Origin: JAAYAO01 sp051133435
GTDB lineage: Bacteria; Actinomycetota; Actinomycetes; Propionibacteriales; Propionibacteriaceae
Assembly (NCBI RefSeq): GCF_051133435.1
Contig: NZ_JBPGNY010000003.1
Span: 1 to 64,000, forward strand
DNA length: 64,000 nt
Direction: 5' to 3'
Of the stretch, positions 24,632 to 32,778 are shown piece after piece; within the stretch, counting starts at the first letter, position 1, and each line of letters starts with the position of its first letter. The notes under the pieces are model-generated. The model was not told the DNA's origin, did not search any database, and saw only the letters and a list, made by a program, of their open reading frames with translations. Made by a program: the position numbers and the translations under genes.

Positions 24632-25978
24632 TCACGCGCGGACGATGGCCAGCACCTCGTCGCGGATCTCCACCATCCGATTGTGCTCCACGGCCTCCAC
24701 ATTCAGGCGCAGCAGCGGCTCGGTGTTGGACGCCCGCAGGTTGAACCGCCAATCGTCGCCGTTGACGGTGAGCCCGTCGCTGCGGTCGATGGTGCCGCGG
24801 TCACGCCACCGCTCGGCCACCTCTTCGATGGCCGCGTCGGTGTCGGCGACGGTGCTGTTCAGCTCGCCCGAAGGCTCGTAGCGCCGGAACCGGGAGAACA
24901 ACTGCGACAACGGCTCGTCGCGCCCGGCCAGCATCGCGATCACGTGCAGGGCCGCGAGCATGCCGGTGTCGGCACCCCAGAAGTCGCGGAAGTAGTAGTG
25001 CGCCGAGTGCTCGCCACCGAAGATCGCCCGGTGTTCGGCCATCGCGGTCTTCACATAGGTGTGCCCGACCCGGGAGACCACGATCTGGCCGCCCATCTCC
25101 TCGACCACCTCGTGCACCGAGCGGGAACTGATCGTGTTGCACACGATCGTCGCGCCGGGTTCGCGATGCAGTTCCTGCACCGCGATCAGGGCGGTGATCG
25201 AGGACGGGTCGACCGCCTCGCCCTGCTCGTCGATGATGAAACACCGGTCGGCGTCACCGTCGAAGACCAGCCCGATGTCGGCGCCGTGCCGGCGGACGGC
25301 TTCGCGGCAGTCGCGCAGGTTCTCCGGATCCAGCGGATTGGGTGGGTGGTTCGGGAAGGTGCCGTCCAGGTCGGTGTAGAGCTCGATCAGGTCGAGATCG
25401 AGGCCGCCGAAGACCGCCGGCAGGGTGTGTCCGGCCATCCCGTTGCCGGCATCGACCACCACCCGAAGTTGGCGGCGCAGATCCAGCGGCACCAGCGACA
25501 GCATCCGGTTCGCATAGCCGGGCAGCACATCGGTCTCGGTCAGGGTTCCGGGCCGGTCGACGGTTTCACCGGCCCCGGCCATGGCCCGGCGGGCCACCTC
25601 GGCGAGCAGGTCGGGGGTGATCGGGGCGGCTTGGGCCAGGCACAGTTTCATGCCGTTGTACTGCCCGGGGTTGTGGCTGGCGGTCAGCATCACGCCGGGG
25701 ACGTCGAGGTGTCCGGAGGCGAACCACAGTTGGTCGGTGCTGGCCAGACCGATGTCGATGACGTTGGCTCCGCGCGAGCGGGCACCCGAGATCACGGCTT
25801 CGGCGAGCATCGGTGAGGAGGTGCGCATGTCCCGCCCGACCACGATGGTGTCGCCGGATTCCGTGCCACGTAGGACATCGGCCCAGGCGGCGCCGATCGC
25901 GAAGGCGCCGTCGGCGTCCCAATCGTCGCCGACGACACCGCGGATGTCGTTGGCCTTGAAGATGCCGGGGTTGATCAC
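24632..25978 (-). CDS. manB: phosphomannomutase/phosphoglucomutase
   Basis: A 448-residue alpha-D-phosphohexomutase converting mannose-6-phosphate to mannose-1-phosphate, the substrate of the manC enzyme at 31 kb. Domain marks: IFKANDIRGVVGDDWD, VVGRDMRTSSP, the phosphoserine loop LTASHNPGQYNGMK (about residue 100), metal loop GLVFDGDADRCFII, EHSAHYYFRDF (sugar specificity), and C-terminal RASNTEPLLRLN. GTG start; TACGCT lies 8 bases upstream. Confidence 0.94.
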   Translation of the reverse strand: MINPGIFKANDIRGVVGDDWDADGAFAIGAAWADVLRGTESGDTIVVGRDMRTSSPMLAEAVISGARSRGANVIDIGLASTDQLWFASGHLDVPGVMLTASHNPGQYNGMKLCLAQAAPITPDLLAEVARRAMAGAGETVDRPGTLTETDVLPGYANRMLSLVPLDLRRQLRVVVDAGNGMAGHTLPAVFGGLDLDLIELYTDLDGTFPNHPPNPLDPENLRDCREAVRRHGADIGLVFDGDADRCFIIDEQGEAVDPSSITALIAVQELHREPGATIVCNTISSRSVHEVVEEMGGQIVVSRVGHTYVKTAMAEHRAIFGGEHSAHYYFRDFWGADTGMLAALHVIAMLAGRDEPLSQLFSRFRRYEPSGELNSTVADTDAAIEEVAERWRDRGTIDRSDGLTVNGDDWRFNLRASNTEPLLRLNVEAVEHNRMVEIRDEVLAIVRA

Positions 25979-26017
25979 AATCGGCCAGCGTACCCGCTGA
26001 GGGGTGGAAAGCGGGTC

Positions 26018-26389
26018 TCAGGCGTCCGGGTCGGTGAGGACTCTCAGATGTGCTTTACGTCCCACTTCGACCACTCCGCTGCCCGGGGCGAGGTCGGTGT
26101 GGGCGGCTCGTTCGCCATAGCTGAACCCGACTTCGCGCACCGCATTTGCCAGGGCCAGCAGGTCGTCGCCGTCGGCCACCGGGGCCTGATCGGGCATCGG
26201 CAGGCGGATGATCTCCCATCCCCGGGGGGCCGAAAGGGTGCTGCAGTGCTGTTCGCAGATGTCGTAGGTGCCCGGTTCGGTGCGCTGGGCGAGGGGACCC
26301 AGGATCGCGGTCGAATCGGCGTAGGCATAGGTCAACGTGGCGACCGCGCGCGCCGAGCAGCCCGTCCGGGAGCACTGTCTGATTGCCAC
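26018..26389 (-). CDS. DUF3499 family protein
   Basis: A 123-residue actinobacterial protein of unknown function with a likely zinc site: IRQCSRTGCSARAVATL (C-x4-C) and TYDICEQHCSTLSAPRGWE (C-x3-C). GTG 26389 is chosen because TAGTTT ends exactly 7 bases before it and the family starts with this motif. Same neighbourhood (manB, zincin-like, whiB2, fbiA) as Rv3258c in M. tuberculosis. Confidence 0.83.
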   Translation of the reverse strand: MAIRQCSRTGCSARAVATLTYAYADSTAILGPLAQRTEPGTYDICEQHCSTLSAPRGWEIIRLPMPDQAPVADGDDLLALANAVREVGFSYGERAAHTDLAPGSGVVEVGRKAHLRVLTDPDA

Positions 26390-26396
26390 GGGAGAG

Positions 26397-26402
26397 AAAC
26401 TA
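26397..26402 (-). promoter_or_regulatory. -10 element for leaderless DUF3499 gene
   Basis: Minus-strand TAGTTT, spacer CTCTCCC, then GTG. Confidence 0.55.
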
Positions 26403-26593
26403 ATCCGCCCGGGCAGCTTTGGGTGGTAGGCGCGCCGCCGACCATCTCCGGAGGCACCCGCCGCTCGGAATCGGGTCGGCTCCACCCGGTGCCTGCTGCA
26501 ACCGGCCCGTTCTTGGCCCGCCGGCGCAATATACGGCTTTGCTCCCCGAAACTAGGCTCGTTGCAGCAGCTCGGGTGTCGGAAGGGGGTGAGA

Positions 26594-26672
26594 GTGGGGG
26601 CAGGTCCGGCGGGGTCGACAGTGGGGCAGGTCCGGCGGGGCCGACAGCGGATGACAGGTCGGGCGGGGTGCG
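26594..26672. repeat. three degenerate copies of a 26-27-base unit
   Basis: Units at about 26594-26620, 26621-26646 and 26647-26672 share the core CAGGTCCGGCGGGG followed by CGACAG; the third is more diverged. They are non-coding and lie upstream of the zincin-like gene. Confidence 0.6.
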
Positions 26673-26705
26673 AGTAGGCGGAACTGCGACCGGACGGCGA
26701 GTGGG

Positions 26706-26711
26706 TACAGT
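26706..26711 (+). promoter_or_regulatory. -10 element for leaderless zincin-like gene
   Basis: TACAGT, spacer GCGGGTC (7 bases), then ATG. Confidence 0.55.
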
Positions 26712-26718
26712 GCGGGTC

Positions 26719-27165
26719 ATGTCTGCGCGACGCGACCGGCACGGCCGGGGCCTGCGGGGCCCCTTGGCCCTGAGCAACCCCTATACCGCCACACCGGTGC
26801 GTCCGCCCCGGACGATCAATCACGGCGACTGGTTCGCCGAGGCGGTGGCCGGGTCGGTGAACCGAATTCGGGAGCACTGCCCCGAAGCGCTGCGCAACAC
26901 CCGGGTGGGCATCGAGGATGTCCCGGTGTTGACCGATGCTTGGCGGCCCGATCGGGTTCCCCTGGCCGCGGCGGTGGAGGCCGACGAGGAGAATCCGGGT
27001 CAGGTGGTGGTGTTCCGGCGTCCGCTGGAGCGGCGGGCGGCCAGCCGCCAGGGCCTGCGCATTCTGGTGCACCGCACCATCGTGGAGCAGTTGGCGGCGT
27101 TGACCGGTCTGGATGTCACCACGATCGATCCGAGCGCCGACCCCGACGACGATGACGACGACTGA
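26719..27165 (+). CDS. zincin-like metallopeptidase-family protein with degenerate active site
   Basis: A 148-residue protein with the outline of the small bacterial zincin family: 'VVFRRPLERRAASRQGLRIL' leads into the position where active members have HExxH. Here the segment is VHRTIVEQLAALTGL, so the catalytic Glu and second His are missing. It ends in a run of aspartates. The same slot between DUF3499 and whiB2 is held by Rv3259 in mycobacteria. It is probably a structural or binding descendant, not a protease. ATG 26719 is fixed by the leaderless promoter. Confidence 0.75.
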   Translation: MSARRDRHGRGLRGPLALSNPYTATPVRPPRTINHGDWFAEAVAGSVNRIREHCPEALRNTRVGIEDVPVLTDAWRPDRVPLAAAVEADEENPGQVVVFRRPLERRAASRQGLRILVHRTIVEQLAALTGLDVTTIDPSADPDDDDDD

Positions 27166-27220
27166 CCTGCCGCATCGCCGGTAGCACTTCCACCCCGAGA
27201 ACTTTCGCCCCGAAACAATG

Positions 27221-27251
27221 AAGCCCGGGCGGCGAATGCCTGCCCGAGCTT
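27221..27251. terminator. terminator between zincin-like gene and whiB
   Basis: AAGCCCGGGC and GCCCGAGCTT pair with one mismatch across an 11-base loop in the convergent gap. On the minus strand it starts 3 bases after the whiB stop and is followed by a T-richer stretch. Confidence 0.7.
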
Positions 27252-27253
27252 GA

Positions 27254-27514
27254 TCAACCGGCCCGCTTCTTCAGCTTGCGCCGTTCTCGTTCACTCAGGC
27301 CGCCCCAGATGCCGAAGCGCTCGTCGTGCTCCAGTGCATATTCCAGGCACTGGGTGCGAACATCACACGACTGGCACACCTTCTTGGCATCTCGCGTCGA
27401 TCCGCCTTTCTCCGGAAAGAACGCTTCGGGGTCGGTCTGCGCGCAGAGTGCTTCTTCTTGCCAGGCGAGGAGACCTTCATCCTCGTCGGTAAGCACCTCC
27501 CAGATGTCCTGCAT
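27254..27514 (-). CDS. whiB2: WhiB-family transcriptional regulator (WhiB2/WhmD type)
   Basis: An 86-residue Fe-S regulator. Four cluster cysteines (24, 47, 50, 56; CQSCDVRTQC), the GIWGG turn (68-72) and the basic tail SERERRKLKKRAG are intact. WhiB2 homologues control septation and sporulation genes. Position next to fbiA and DUF3499 supports the WhiB2 subgroup. GAGGGGGA precedes the ATG by 5 bases, so unlike many neighbours it has a conventional leader; about 240 bases of upstream non-coding DNA are available for control. Confidence 0.92.
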   Translation of the reverse strand: MQDIWEVLTDEDEGLLAWQEEALCAQTDPEAFFPEKGGSTRDAKKVCQSCDVRTQCLEYALEHDERFGIWGGLSERERRKLKKRAG

Positions 27515-27686
27515 ATTTCCCCCTCGACCCGACGATTCAACTGAATAACACTGATGGAATTACACGCCTGTCGTTACCCGTTAGTCAAGCTCGAATGAGG
27601 TATATACGTCCAAAATCACCCAAACGGAGCCAGTGGTAGCTACCAGTTGCGAAGTTTCGGACTCTCCGGGGTGTCGCTGGACACGA

Positions 27687-27731
27687 CGAACCCGCCGCCT
27701 CCACGAAAGATGTGAAACGACGGCGGGTTCG
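27687..27731. terminator. hairpin downstream of the Gln-rich membrane protein gene
   Basis: Perfect 11-bp stem (CGAACCCGCCG and CGGCGGGTTCG) with a 23-base loop, 28 bases past the stop on the minus strand. Confidence 0.6.
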
Positions 27732-27759
27732 GTTCAGGCACTGCCCGGTTCGGCTCCGA

Positions 27760-28911
27760 TCAGCGGTAACCGCCCTGCTGCGGATCGTTCGGGTCGATCG
27801 GCTGCCACTGGTTCTCCGGCTGCTGGTTCGACCACTGATTCTCGGGCTGGTTCGACCACTGGTTGCCGGGCTGCTGGCCGTACTGGCCGGGCTGCTGGCC
27901 GTACTGGCCGGGCTGCTGCGCCGGGTCGGTCGGAATCGGGCCGGTGTGTTCGGTCGCGCTCGGCACCGAACCCCACCCACCCTGCGGCGGCTGCTGCTGA
28001 CCCAGGTAGCCCTGCTGCGGGTCCTGCTGAATCGGGCCGGTGTGCTCGGTCGCACTGGGCACCGAACCCCAACCTTGCTGGGCCTGGGCGGGATCCTGCT
28101 GGATCGGGCCGGTGTGCTCGGTGGCGCTGGGCACCGATCCCCAGTCCTGCTGAGGCTGCTGGGGCTGCTGGCCCTGGGCCGGGTCGTGCTGGATCGGACC
28201 GGTGTGCTCGGTCGCGCTCGGCGCCGACCCGGTACCCCAGCCCTGGTGCTGACCGGGCTGACCCCATTCGGTGGCCGAGGCCCCGCTGGCGGCATGGCCG
28301 GCGGTCTGCCAGGCACCACCCGAGGCCTGGTCGGGCGCCCAGGTGGGCTGCTGACCGGGCTGCTCCTGCTGGCCCGGCTGACCGGCCGGCATTCCCGACT
28401 GGCCCTGGGGGTACCCGGAGCCCACCTGGCCCGCGGCCGACCCGTACTGCTGCGGGTGCTGGTAGCTGGGAGCGGGCTTGGTGCCGAAGTAGGTCAGCAT
28501 CAGCACCGCGGCGCACACCGCCGGAACGACCAGCGTGATCAGCCAATTGATCAGATAGGAGATCATATTGCCCGCGCCGTCGAACTCACTGCCCAGACCG
28601 ATGAGGCCGAAGACGAAGGCCGCAAAAGCTCCGACCGCGGTCAAGATCGCGCCGATCAGGGCAATCATGCCGACTCGCGGCGACTTCGGCTCCTGGGTCG
28701 CCAACGACAGCACCAGCAACACCAGCACCACGGCGGGCACCGCGGCCACGAAGTTCCCGTAGGTGTAAGAGGCCCGAACAGCCACGCCCGGGTCGTACTC
28801 GGAGGCGCCGATGACCCGAACCAGGCCGGCCAGGATGGACAACCCAAGGGCTCCCATCATCACGAACGCGCCGACCTCGCGATATCCCTTCAACTTATCG
28901 AGCCACTGCAT
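27760..28911 (-). CDS. membrane protein with Gln-rich tail and PSATEHTGPI repeats
   Basis: A 383-residue protein of unrecognised family. Residues about 15-155 hold four hydrophobic segments; the remaining about 230 residues are very rich in Gln, Gly, Pro and Trp. The tail has four near-identical repeats with core PSATEHTGPI followed by xxDP, three of them preceded by WGSV, then GQYGQQP and NQWSNQ short repeats. TEHTG is Thr-rich and could be a kinase or FHA-binding site, but this is speculation. ATG 28911 is chosen over an earlier in-frame start because the membrane domain follows directly. Confidence 0.75.
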   Translation of the reverse strand: MQWLDKLKGYREVGAFVMMGALGLSILAGLVRVIGASEYDPGVAVRASYTYGNFVAAVPAVVLVLLVLSLATQEPKSPRVGMIALIGAILTAVGAFAAFVFGLIGLGSEFDGAGNMISYLINWLITLVVPAVCAAVLMLTYFGTKPAPSYQHPQQYGSAAGQVGSGYPQGQSGMPAGQPGQQEQPGQQPTWAPDQASGGAWQTAGHAASGASATEWGQPGQHQGWGTGSAPSATEHTGPIQHDPAQGQQPQQPQQDWGSVPSATEHTGPIQQDPAQAQQGWGSVPSATEHTGPIQQDPQQGYLGQQQPPQGGWGSVPSATEHTGPIPTDPAQQPGQYGQQPGQYGQQPGNQWSNQPENQWSNQQPENQWQPIDPNDPQQGGYR

Positions 28912-29042
28912 CTGCTCATCCCATCGTTGTCGTCCGGCCACCGTGGCGGCCACTCCGCAGTCACCCTAGCCCGGTGGGGTTCCATCGACCACATACCTCG
29001 GGCGGGTCGTGCCGAACAGCCCGGTGCGGTAAGACTGGTGGG

Positions 29043-30026
29043 GTGCACATTGTGATCTTGGCCGGCGGTGTCGGTGGTTCCCGATTCGTCCGCGGCGTGC
29101 GACATGCCCACCCCGAAGCCACCATCGACGTGGTCGTCAACACCGCCGATGACATCACCTTGCACGGGCTGCGGGTGTGTCCCGATCTGGACACGATGAT
29201 GTACGCCCTGGGCGACGGCATCGACGCGGACCGCAAGTGGGGTCGCAGTGACGAGGGCTGGCGGATCATGGACGAGCTGCGCACCTACGGCGTGGAGCCC
29301 ACCTGGTTCGCCCTCGGCGATCGTGACGTCGCCACCCACATCATCCGCACCGAGTTGATGAACGCCGGCTACCGGCTGGCCGATGTCACCGCGGCCCTGT
29401 GCCACCGCTGGTTGGGCCCGGAGTCGAAGATCCGGATTCTGCCGATGACCGAGGATCGGGTCGAGTCGCATCTGGTGGTCGACGACCCGGAGTCCGCGTC
29501 CGGACGCCGCACGATGCACTTCCAGGAGTATTGGGTGCGGCACCGGGCCGAGCCCGAGGCCCGCGAACACCTGCTGATCGGAATCCAGGAGGCGACGCCG
29601 GCACCCGGGGTGACCGAGTCGATCGCGGCCGCCGACCTGGTGTTGTTCGCCCCGTCCAACCCGGTGGTTTCGATCGGGCCGGTGCTGGCGGTACCGGGCA
29701 TCCGGGCGGCGATCCGGGCGGCCAAGGCCCCGGTGCTGGGGGTGTCGGGCATCATCGGCGACTCCCCCGTGCTCGGCATGGCGCACCGGCTGCTGCCGAT
29801 GGTCGGGGTCGAGGTCAGTGCCGCCGGTGTGGGTCGCCACTACGGGCATCGCTCCCGCGGCGGGCTGTTGGACGGCTGGTTGGTGCACGAAACAGACCGG
29901 GACGCCGCCGAGACGCTGACCGCCGAGGGGCTGCCGACAGTCGCCACCCCGCTGATGATGGACGACCCGGCCGAGACTGCCCGATTCCTGACCGTGGGTG
30001 AAGAACTCGTGGGCCGGCGGGCCTGA
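29043..30026 (+). CDS. fbiA: 2-phospho-L-lactate/phosphoenolpyruvate transferase, F420 biosynthesis
   Basis: A 327-residue CofD/FbiA enzyme that joins the phospho-acid moiety (phosphoenolpyruvate in actinobacteria) to the deazaflavin Fo, giving (dehydro-)F420-0. Key blocks: VILAGGVGGSRFVRG, VVVNTADDITLHGLRVCPDLDTMMYAL, WFALGDRDVATHIIR, HFQEYWVRH, and FAPSNPVVSIGPVLAVPG. GTG 29043 starts exactly at the Rossmann-like strand; AAGACT lies 6 bases upstream. The stop overlaps the start of fbiB (TGATG). Confidence 0.95.
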   Translation: MHIVILAGGVGGSRFVRGVRHAHPEATIDVVVNTADDITLHGLRVCPDLDTMMYALGDGIDADRKWGRSDEGWRIMDELRTYGVEPTWFALGDRDVATHIIRTELMNAGYRLADVTAALCHRWLGPESKIRILPMTEDRVESHLVVDDPESASGRRTMHFQEYWVRHRAEPEAREHLLIGIQEATPAPGVTESIAAADLVLFAPSNPVVSIGPVLAVPGIRAAIRAAKAPVLGVSGIIGDSPVLGMAHRLLPMVGVEVSAAGVGRHYGHRSRGGLLDGWLVHETDRDAAETLTAEGLPTVATPLMMDDPAETARFLTVGEELVGRRA

Positions 30027-30895
30027 TGCGGCTGGAGATCCGGGCCCCAGAGGGGCTCGGGGAGATCACCCCCGGCACCGATCTGGGCGCGCTGCTCGCC
30101 GATCTGCTGGCCGACGACCTGCGCGACGGCGACATCGTGGTGGTCACCTCGAAGATCGTCAGCAAGGCCGAGGGCCGGCTGGCCGACGAGGCCGACTACG
30201 AGCAGGTGTTCGCCGACGAGACGGTCGAGGTGGTGGCTCATCGGCCGGGGGTGCGGATCGTGCGCAACCGGCTGGGGATCACCCAGGCCGCCGCCGGGCT
30301 GGATCGCTCCAATGTCGCCGGGGGCACGGTGCTACTGCTGCCCGCCGATCCCGATGCCTCGGCCCGCGCGATCCATGCCGCACTGACCGCGCGCACCGGC
30401 CACCGGCTGGGCGTGGTGATCTCCGATACCGCCGGCCGGGCCTGGCGGGAGGGCCAGACCGACCATGCGATCGGCTCGGCGCATGTGCTCGACATCGACG
30501 ACCATGCCGGACGGGTGGACGCCCACGGCAATCCGCTGGCGGTGACCGCGATCGCGGTGGCCGATGAATTGGCTGCGGCGGCCGACCTGGTGAAGGGCAA
30601 GTTGTCCGGACGCCCGGTGGCGGTGGTGCGGGGCCGGCCCGATCTGGTCACCGACGAACCGGGCGGGGTGCGCGGGTTGTACCGCGACCCGTCCCGCGAT
30701 CTGTTCGCCCACGGCACCCGTGAGGCAGTGCTGTTGGCGGTGCTGCACGCGATCGGACGCGGCGAGGAGTACGGCTCGTTGGTGCTGCTCGACCACGACG
30801 AGGTGGTGCGCCGAGTCACCGAGTGGGCACCCGAGACCGAGGCCGCCGCACTGGCCCGGGTGTTGACCGCGGCCGGCTACCCGGCTGTCGACTGA
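30026..30895 (+). CDS. fbiB: coenzyme F420-0:L-glutamate ligase (CofE type, lacks the FMN domain of mycobacterial FbiB)
   Basis: A 289-residue GTP-dependent ligase adding gamma-linked glutamates to F420-0. CofE motifs: DIVVVTSKIVSKAEGRL, VRNRLGITQAAAGLDRSN, VVISDTAGRAWREGQTDHAIG and VRGRPDLVTD. Mycobacterial FbiB is about 450 residues because of a C-terminal nitroreductase-like FMN domain that reduces dehydro-F420-0; this protein stops shortly after the ligase domain plus about 50 residues. The reductase must be elsewhere. An F420-using enzyme is encoded at 45 kb. Confidence 0.9.
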   Translation: MRLEIRAPEGLGEITPGTDLGALLADLLADDLRDGDIVVVTSKIVSKAEGRLADEADYEQVFADETVEVVAHRPGVRIVRNRLGITQAAAGLDRSNVAGGTVLLLPADPDASARAIHAALTARTGHRLGVVISDTAGRAWREGQTDHAIGSAHVLDIDDHAGRVDAHGNPLAVTAIAVADELAAAADLVKGKLSGRPVAVVRGRPDLVTDEPGGVRGLYRDPSRDLFAHGTREAVLLAVLHAIGRGEEYGSLVLLDHDEVVRRVTEWAPETEAAALARVLTAAGYPAVD

Positions 30896-30974
30896 ACGGC
30901 GTGGCCTGATCCCTGTCGCCTGAAACCTGTCGACGGAACCCGGCCGACTCCCCGAGGAGCGGAGCCCGCCCGAT

Positions 30975-32045
30975 TCAGGCGTAGTGGTCCCCGGCGGTTT
31001 CGGTGACCCGGGCGACGAGTTCCTTGATCCGTTCGGCCTGATCCAGCGGGCAGACCAGGGTGATTTCGTCGGTGTGCACCACCACGTGACCGCTCAATCC
31101 GACCGCGGCGACCAGGTGGCCGTCGCCGACGTGGTTCACCACCAGGTTGTCGGTGCCGTCCAGCAGTACTGCCGCACCGTCCACCGCATTGCCCGCCTCG
31201 TCGGTGGGTAGTTGGCCGGCCAGGGAGGTGAAGCCGCCGATGTCGTGCCAACTGATCGGCAGTTCGACCGCGACCATGTCGAGTTCGGTGCGGCCGTGCG
31301 AGACCGGCTCCATCACCGCGTAGTCGACGCTGACCTTGGGCAACTGAGCGAACAGCTCATCGAGCAGTTCCGGCTGCTCGGCGAGTTGGGTGACGATCCG
31401 GTGCGCATGGGGCAGCAGGGTGGCCAGGGCGGACAGGAAGTGTTCGGCCCGCCAGACGAACATGCCGGAGTTCCACCAGTACTCCCCCGAGGCCAGATAG
31501 GCCTCGGCGGTTTCCCGGTCGGGCTTCTCGCGGAACTCCCGCACCCGCTGCACCGATTCCCCCAGTACCTCGCCCTGCCACAGGTAGCCGTAGCCGGTGT
31601 GCGGATGGGTGGGCACCACCCCGAAGGTGACCAGTGCCGGCTGAGTTTCGGCGACCTCGAAGGCCCGTTGCAGGGTGGCCCGGAAAGTCTCCTCGGGTTC
31701 GATGATGTGGTCGGCGGTGACGATCGCCACGGTGGCTTCGGGGTCCTGGGCGGCCAGTACCGCGGTCGGCCAGGCCATCGCGTTCAGCGAATCGCGGCCG
31801 ACGGGTTCACCGAGGATGTTCCGGGCCGGCAATTCCGGCAGTTCGGCGGCGACCTGATCGGCGAAGGCCGCGCCGGTGCACACCAGCACCCGTTCGGCGC
31901 CGACCACGTCGACCACGCGATCGAAGGCCATCCGCAACAGCGAACGGTCACCGATCAGCGGGAGCAACTGCTTGGGCGTCCCCTTGCGGGACAACGGCCA
32001 CAGCCGGGTACCGGCCCCGCCTGCGACAATCACGGCATAACGCAT
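30975..32045 (-). CDS. manC: mannose-1-phosphate guanylyltransferase
   Basis: A 356-residue nucleotidyltransferase forming GDP-mannose from mannose-1-phosphate and GTP, downstream of ManB. VIVAGGAGTRLWPLSRKGTPKQ is the nucleotide-binding signature; VTADHIIEPEETF, GYLWQGEVL, REFREKPDRETAEAYL and WNSGMFVWRAEHFL follow. It lacks the C-terminal isomerase domain of bifunctional enzymes. TAGGGT lies 7 bases before ATG 32045. Supplies mannosyl donor for envelope glycans. Confidence 0.93.
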   Translation of the reverse strand: MRYAVIVAGGAGTRLWPLSRKGTPKQLLPLIGDRSLLRMAFDRVVDVVGAERVLVCTGAAFADQVAAELPELPARNILGEPVGRDSLNAMAWPTAVLAAQDPEATVAIVTADHIIEPEETFRATLQRAFEVAETQPALVTFGVVPTHPHTGYGYLWQGEVLGESVQRVREFREKPDRETAEAYLASGEYWWNSGMFVWRAEHFLSALATLLPHAHRIVTQLAEQPELLDELFAQLPKVSVDYAVMEPVSHGRTELDMVAVELPISWHDIGGFTSLAGQLPTDEAGNAVDGAAVLLDGTDNLVVNHVGDGHLVAAVGLSGHVVVHTDEITLVCPLDQAERIKELVARVTETAGDHYA

Positions 32046-32052
32046 GCCTTCG

Positions 32053-32058
32053 ACCCTA
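32053..32058 (-). promoter_or_regulatory. -10 element for leaderless manC
   Basis: Minus-strand TAGGGT, spacer CGAAGGC, then ATG. Confidence 0.55.
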
Positions 32059-32126
32059 GTGGCCGGACGAAGCCCACTGCCGCCGGCTCGTCACTTCGCG
32101 ACCCGGACCGCCCCGCGAGCCGAGGC

Positions 32127-32600
32127 TCAGGAACTGAGGGTGACGACCTCGTTGAGGGAGCTGACCCCGAGGCTCACCTCGACGCTGGTCAGCAGACCCT
32201 CGCGCACGAAGGCGTCGGCGGGGAGTCCGCGTTGTTCGGCCACCCCGGCCATCGCCCCGAGCGCATCGCGCATGTTCTCGCGCTTGTCGGGGAAATGTCG
32301 CGCCGCGCTGAGGCAGTGCAGCAGCACCATCAGTTCATCCGGCCGCTGGTCCTTGACCGCGTCCCAGGCCGTTTCGGGCTGCTGGTGATGCTCGAGGCGA
32401 TCGGTCAACTCCTGAACCACGACGGTACTCGCCCAGGTGAACGCCGCCTGCCAGGCTTGCTCCTTGCTGCCGAAGATCTGACTGATGCGCGGTTGGCTGA
32501 CCGCAGCTTCAGCAGCAATGTCGTTCACCGTGGTGCCTTCGGGGCCGCGGCGGGCAAATGCGCGCACGGCGGCCATGATCAGGTCTTCACGGTAGCTCAC
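32127..32600 (-). CDS. TetR-family transcriptional regulator
   Basis: A 157-residue repressor-type protein. The helix-turn-helix covers about residues 5-50 (EDLIMAAVRAFARRGPEGTT, VNDIAAEAAVSQPRISQIFG); the ligand domain is short. GTG 32600 is set by TAAGAT 6 bases upstream. The promoter stretch 32601-32640 is unusually AT-rich for this genome and contains TCTGTTTAC/TCTGTCTAA-type half sites, so autoregulation is plausible. No effector or target is evident. Confidence 0.85.
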   Translation of the reverse strand: MSYREDLIMAAVRAFARRGPEGTTVNDIAAEAAVSQPRISQIFGSKEQAWQAAFTWASTVVVQELTDRLEHHQQPETAWDAVKDQRPDELMVLLHCLSAARHFPDKRENMRDALGAMAGVAEQRGLPADAFVREGLLTSVEVSLGVSSLNEVVTLSS

Positions 32601-32606
32601 CCGTCA

Positions 32607-32612
32607 ATCTTA
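32607..32612 (-). promoter_or_regulatory. -10 element for leaderless tetR-type gene
   Basis: Minus-strand TAAGAT, spacer TGACGG (6), then GTG, within an AT-rich segment that probably contains the operator. Confidence 0.55.
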
Positions 32613-32778
32613 GACAGAACTAAAAGTAAACAGAGAATCGGAGGAATCCGTGTACTCAAAAGGATTTCTGGCGTATGTTGCCCCGTTTCACCCTCAGGGG
32701 TGTGGTGTATTTAAGGCCAGTGCCTGATTGCTGCCGTGGACGGAGCCCGCGGATCCCTGCCGTGGTGCGGAACCGGGC

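Larger units (their letters stand above)
26390..26718. other. 329-base divergent gap
   Basis: Only promoter-type sequences at each end (TAGTTT leftward, TACAGT rightward) and a short degenerate tandem repeat (26594-26672) are visible. No coding frame has both homology and a plausible start. Confidence 0.6.
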
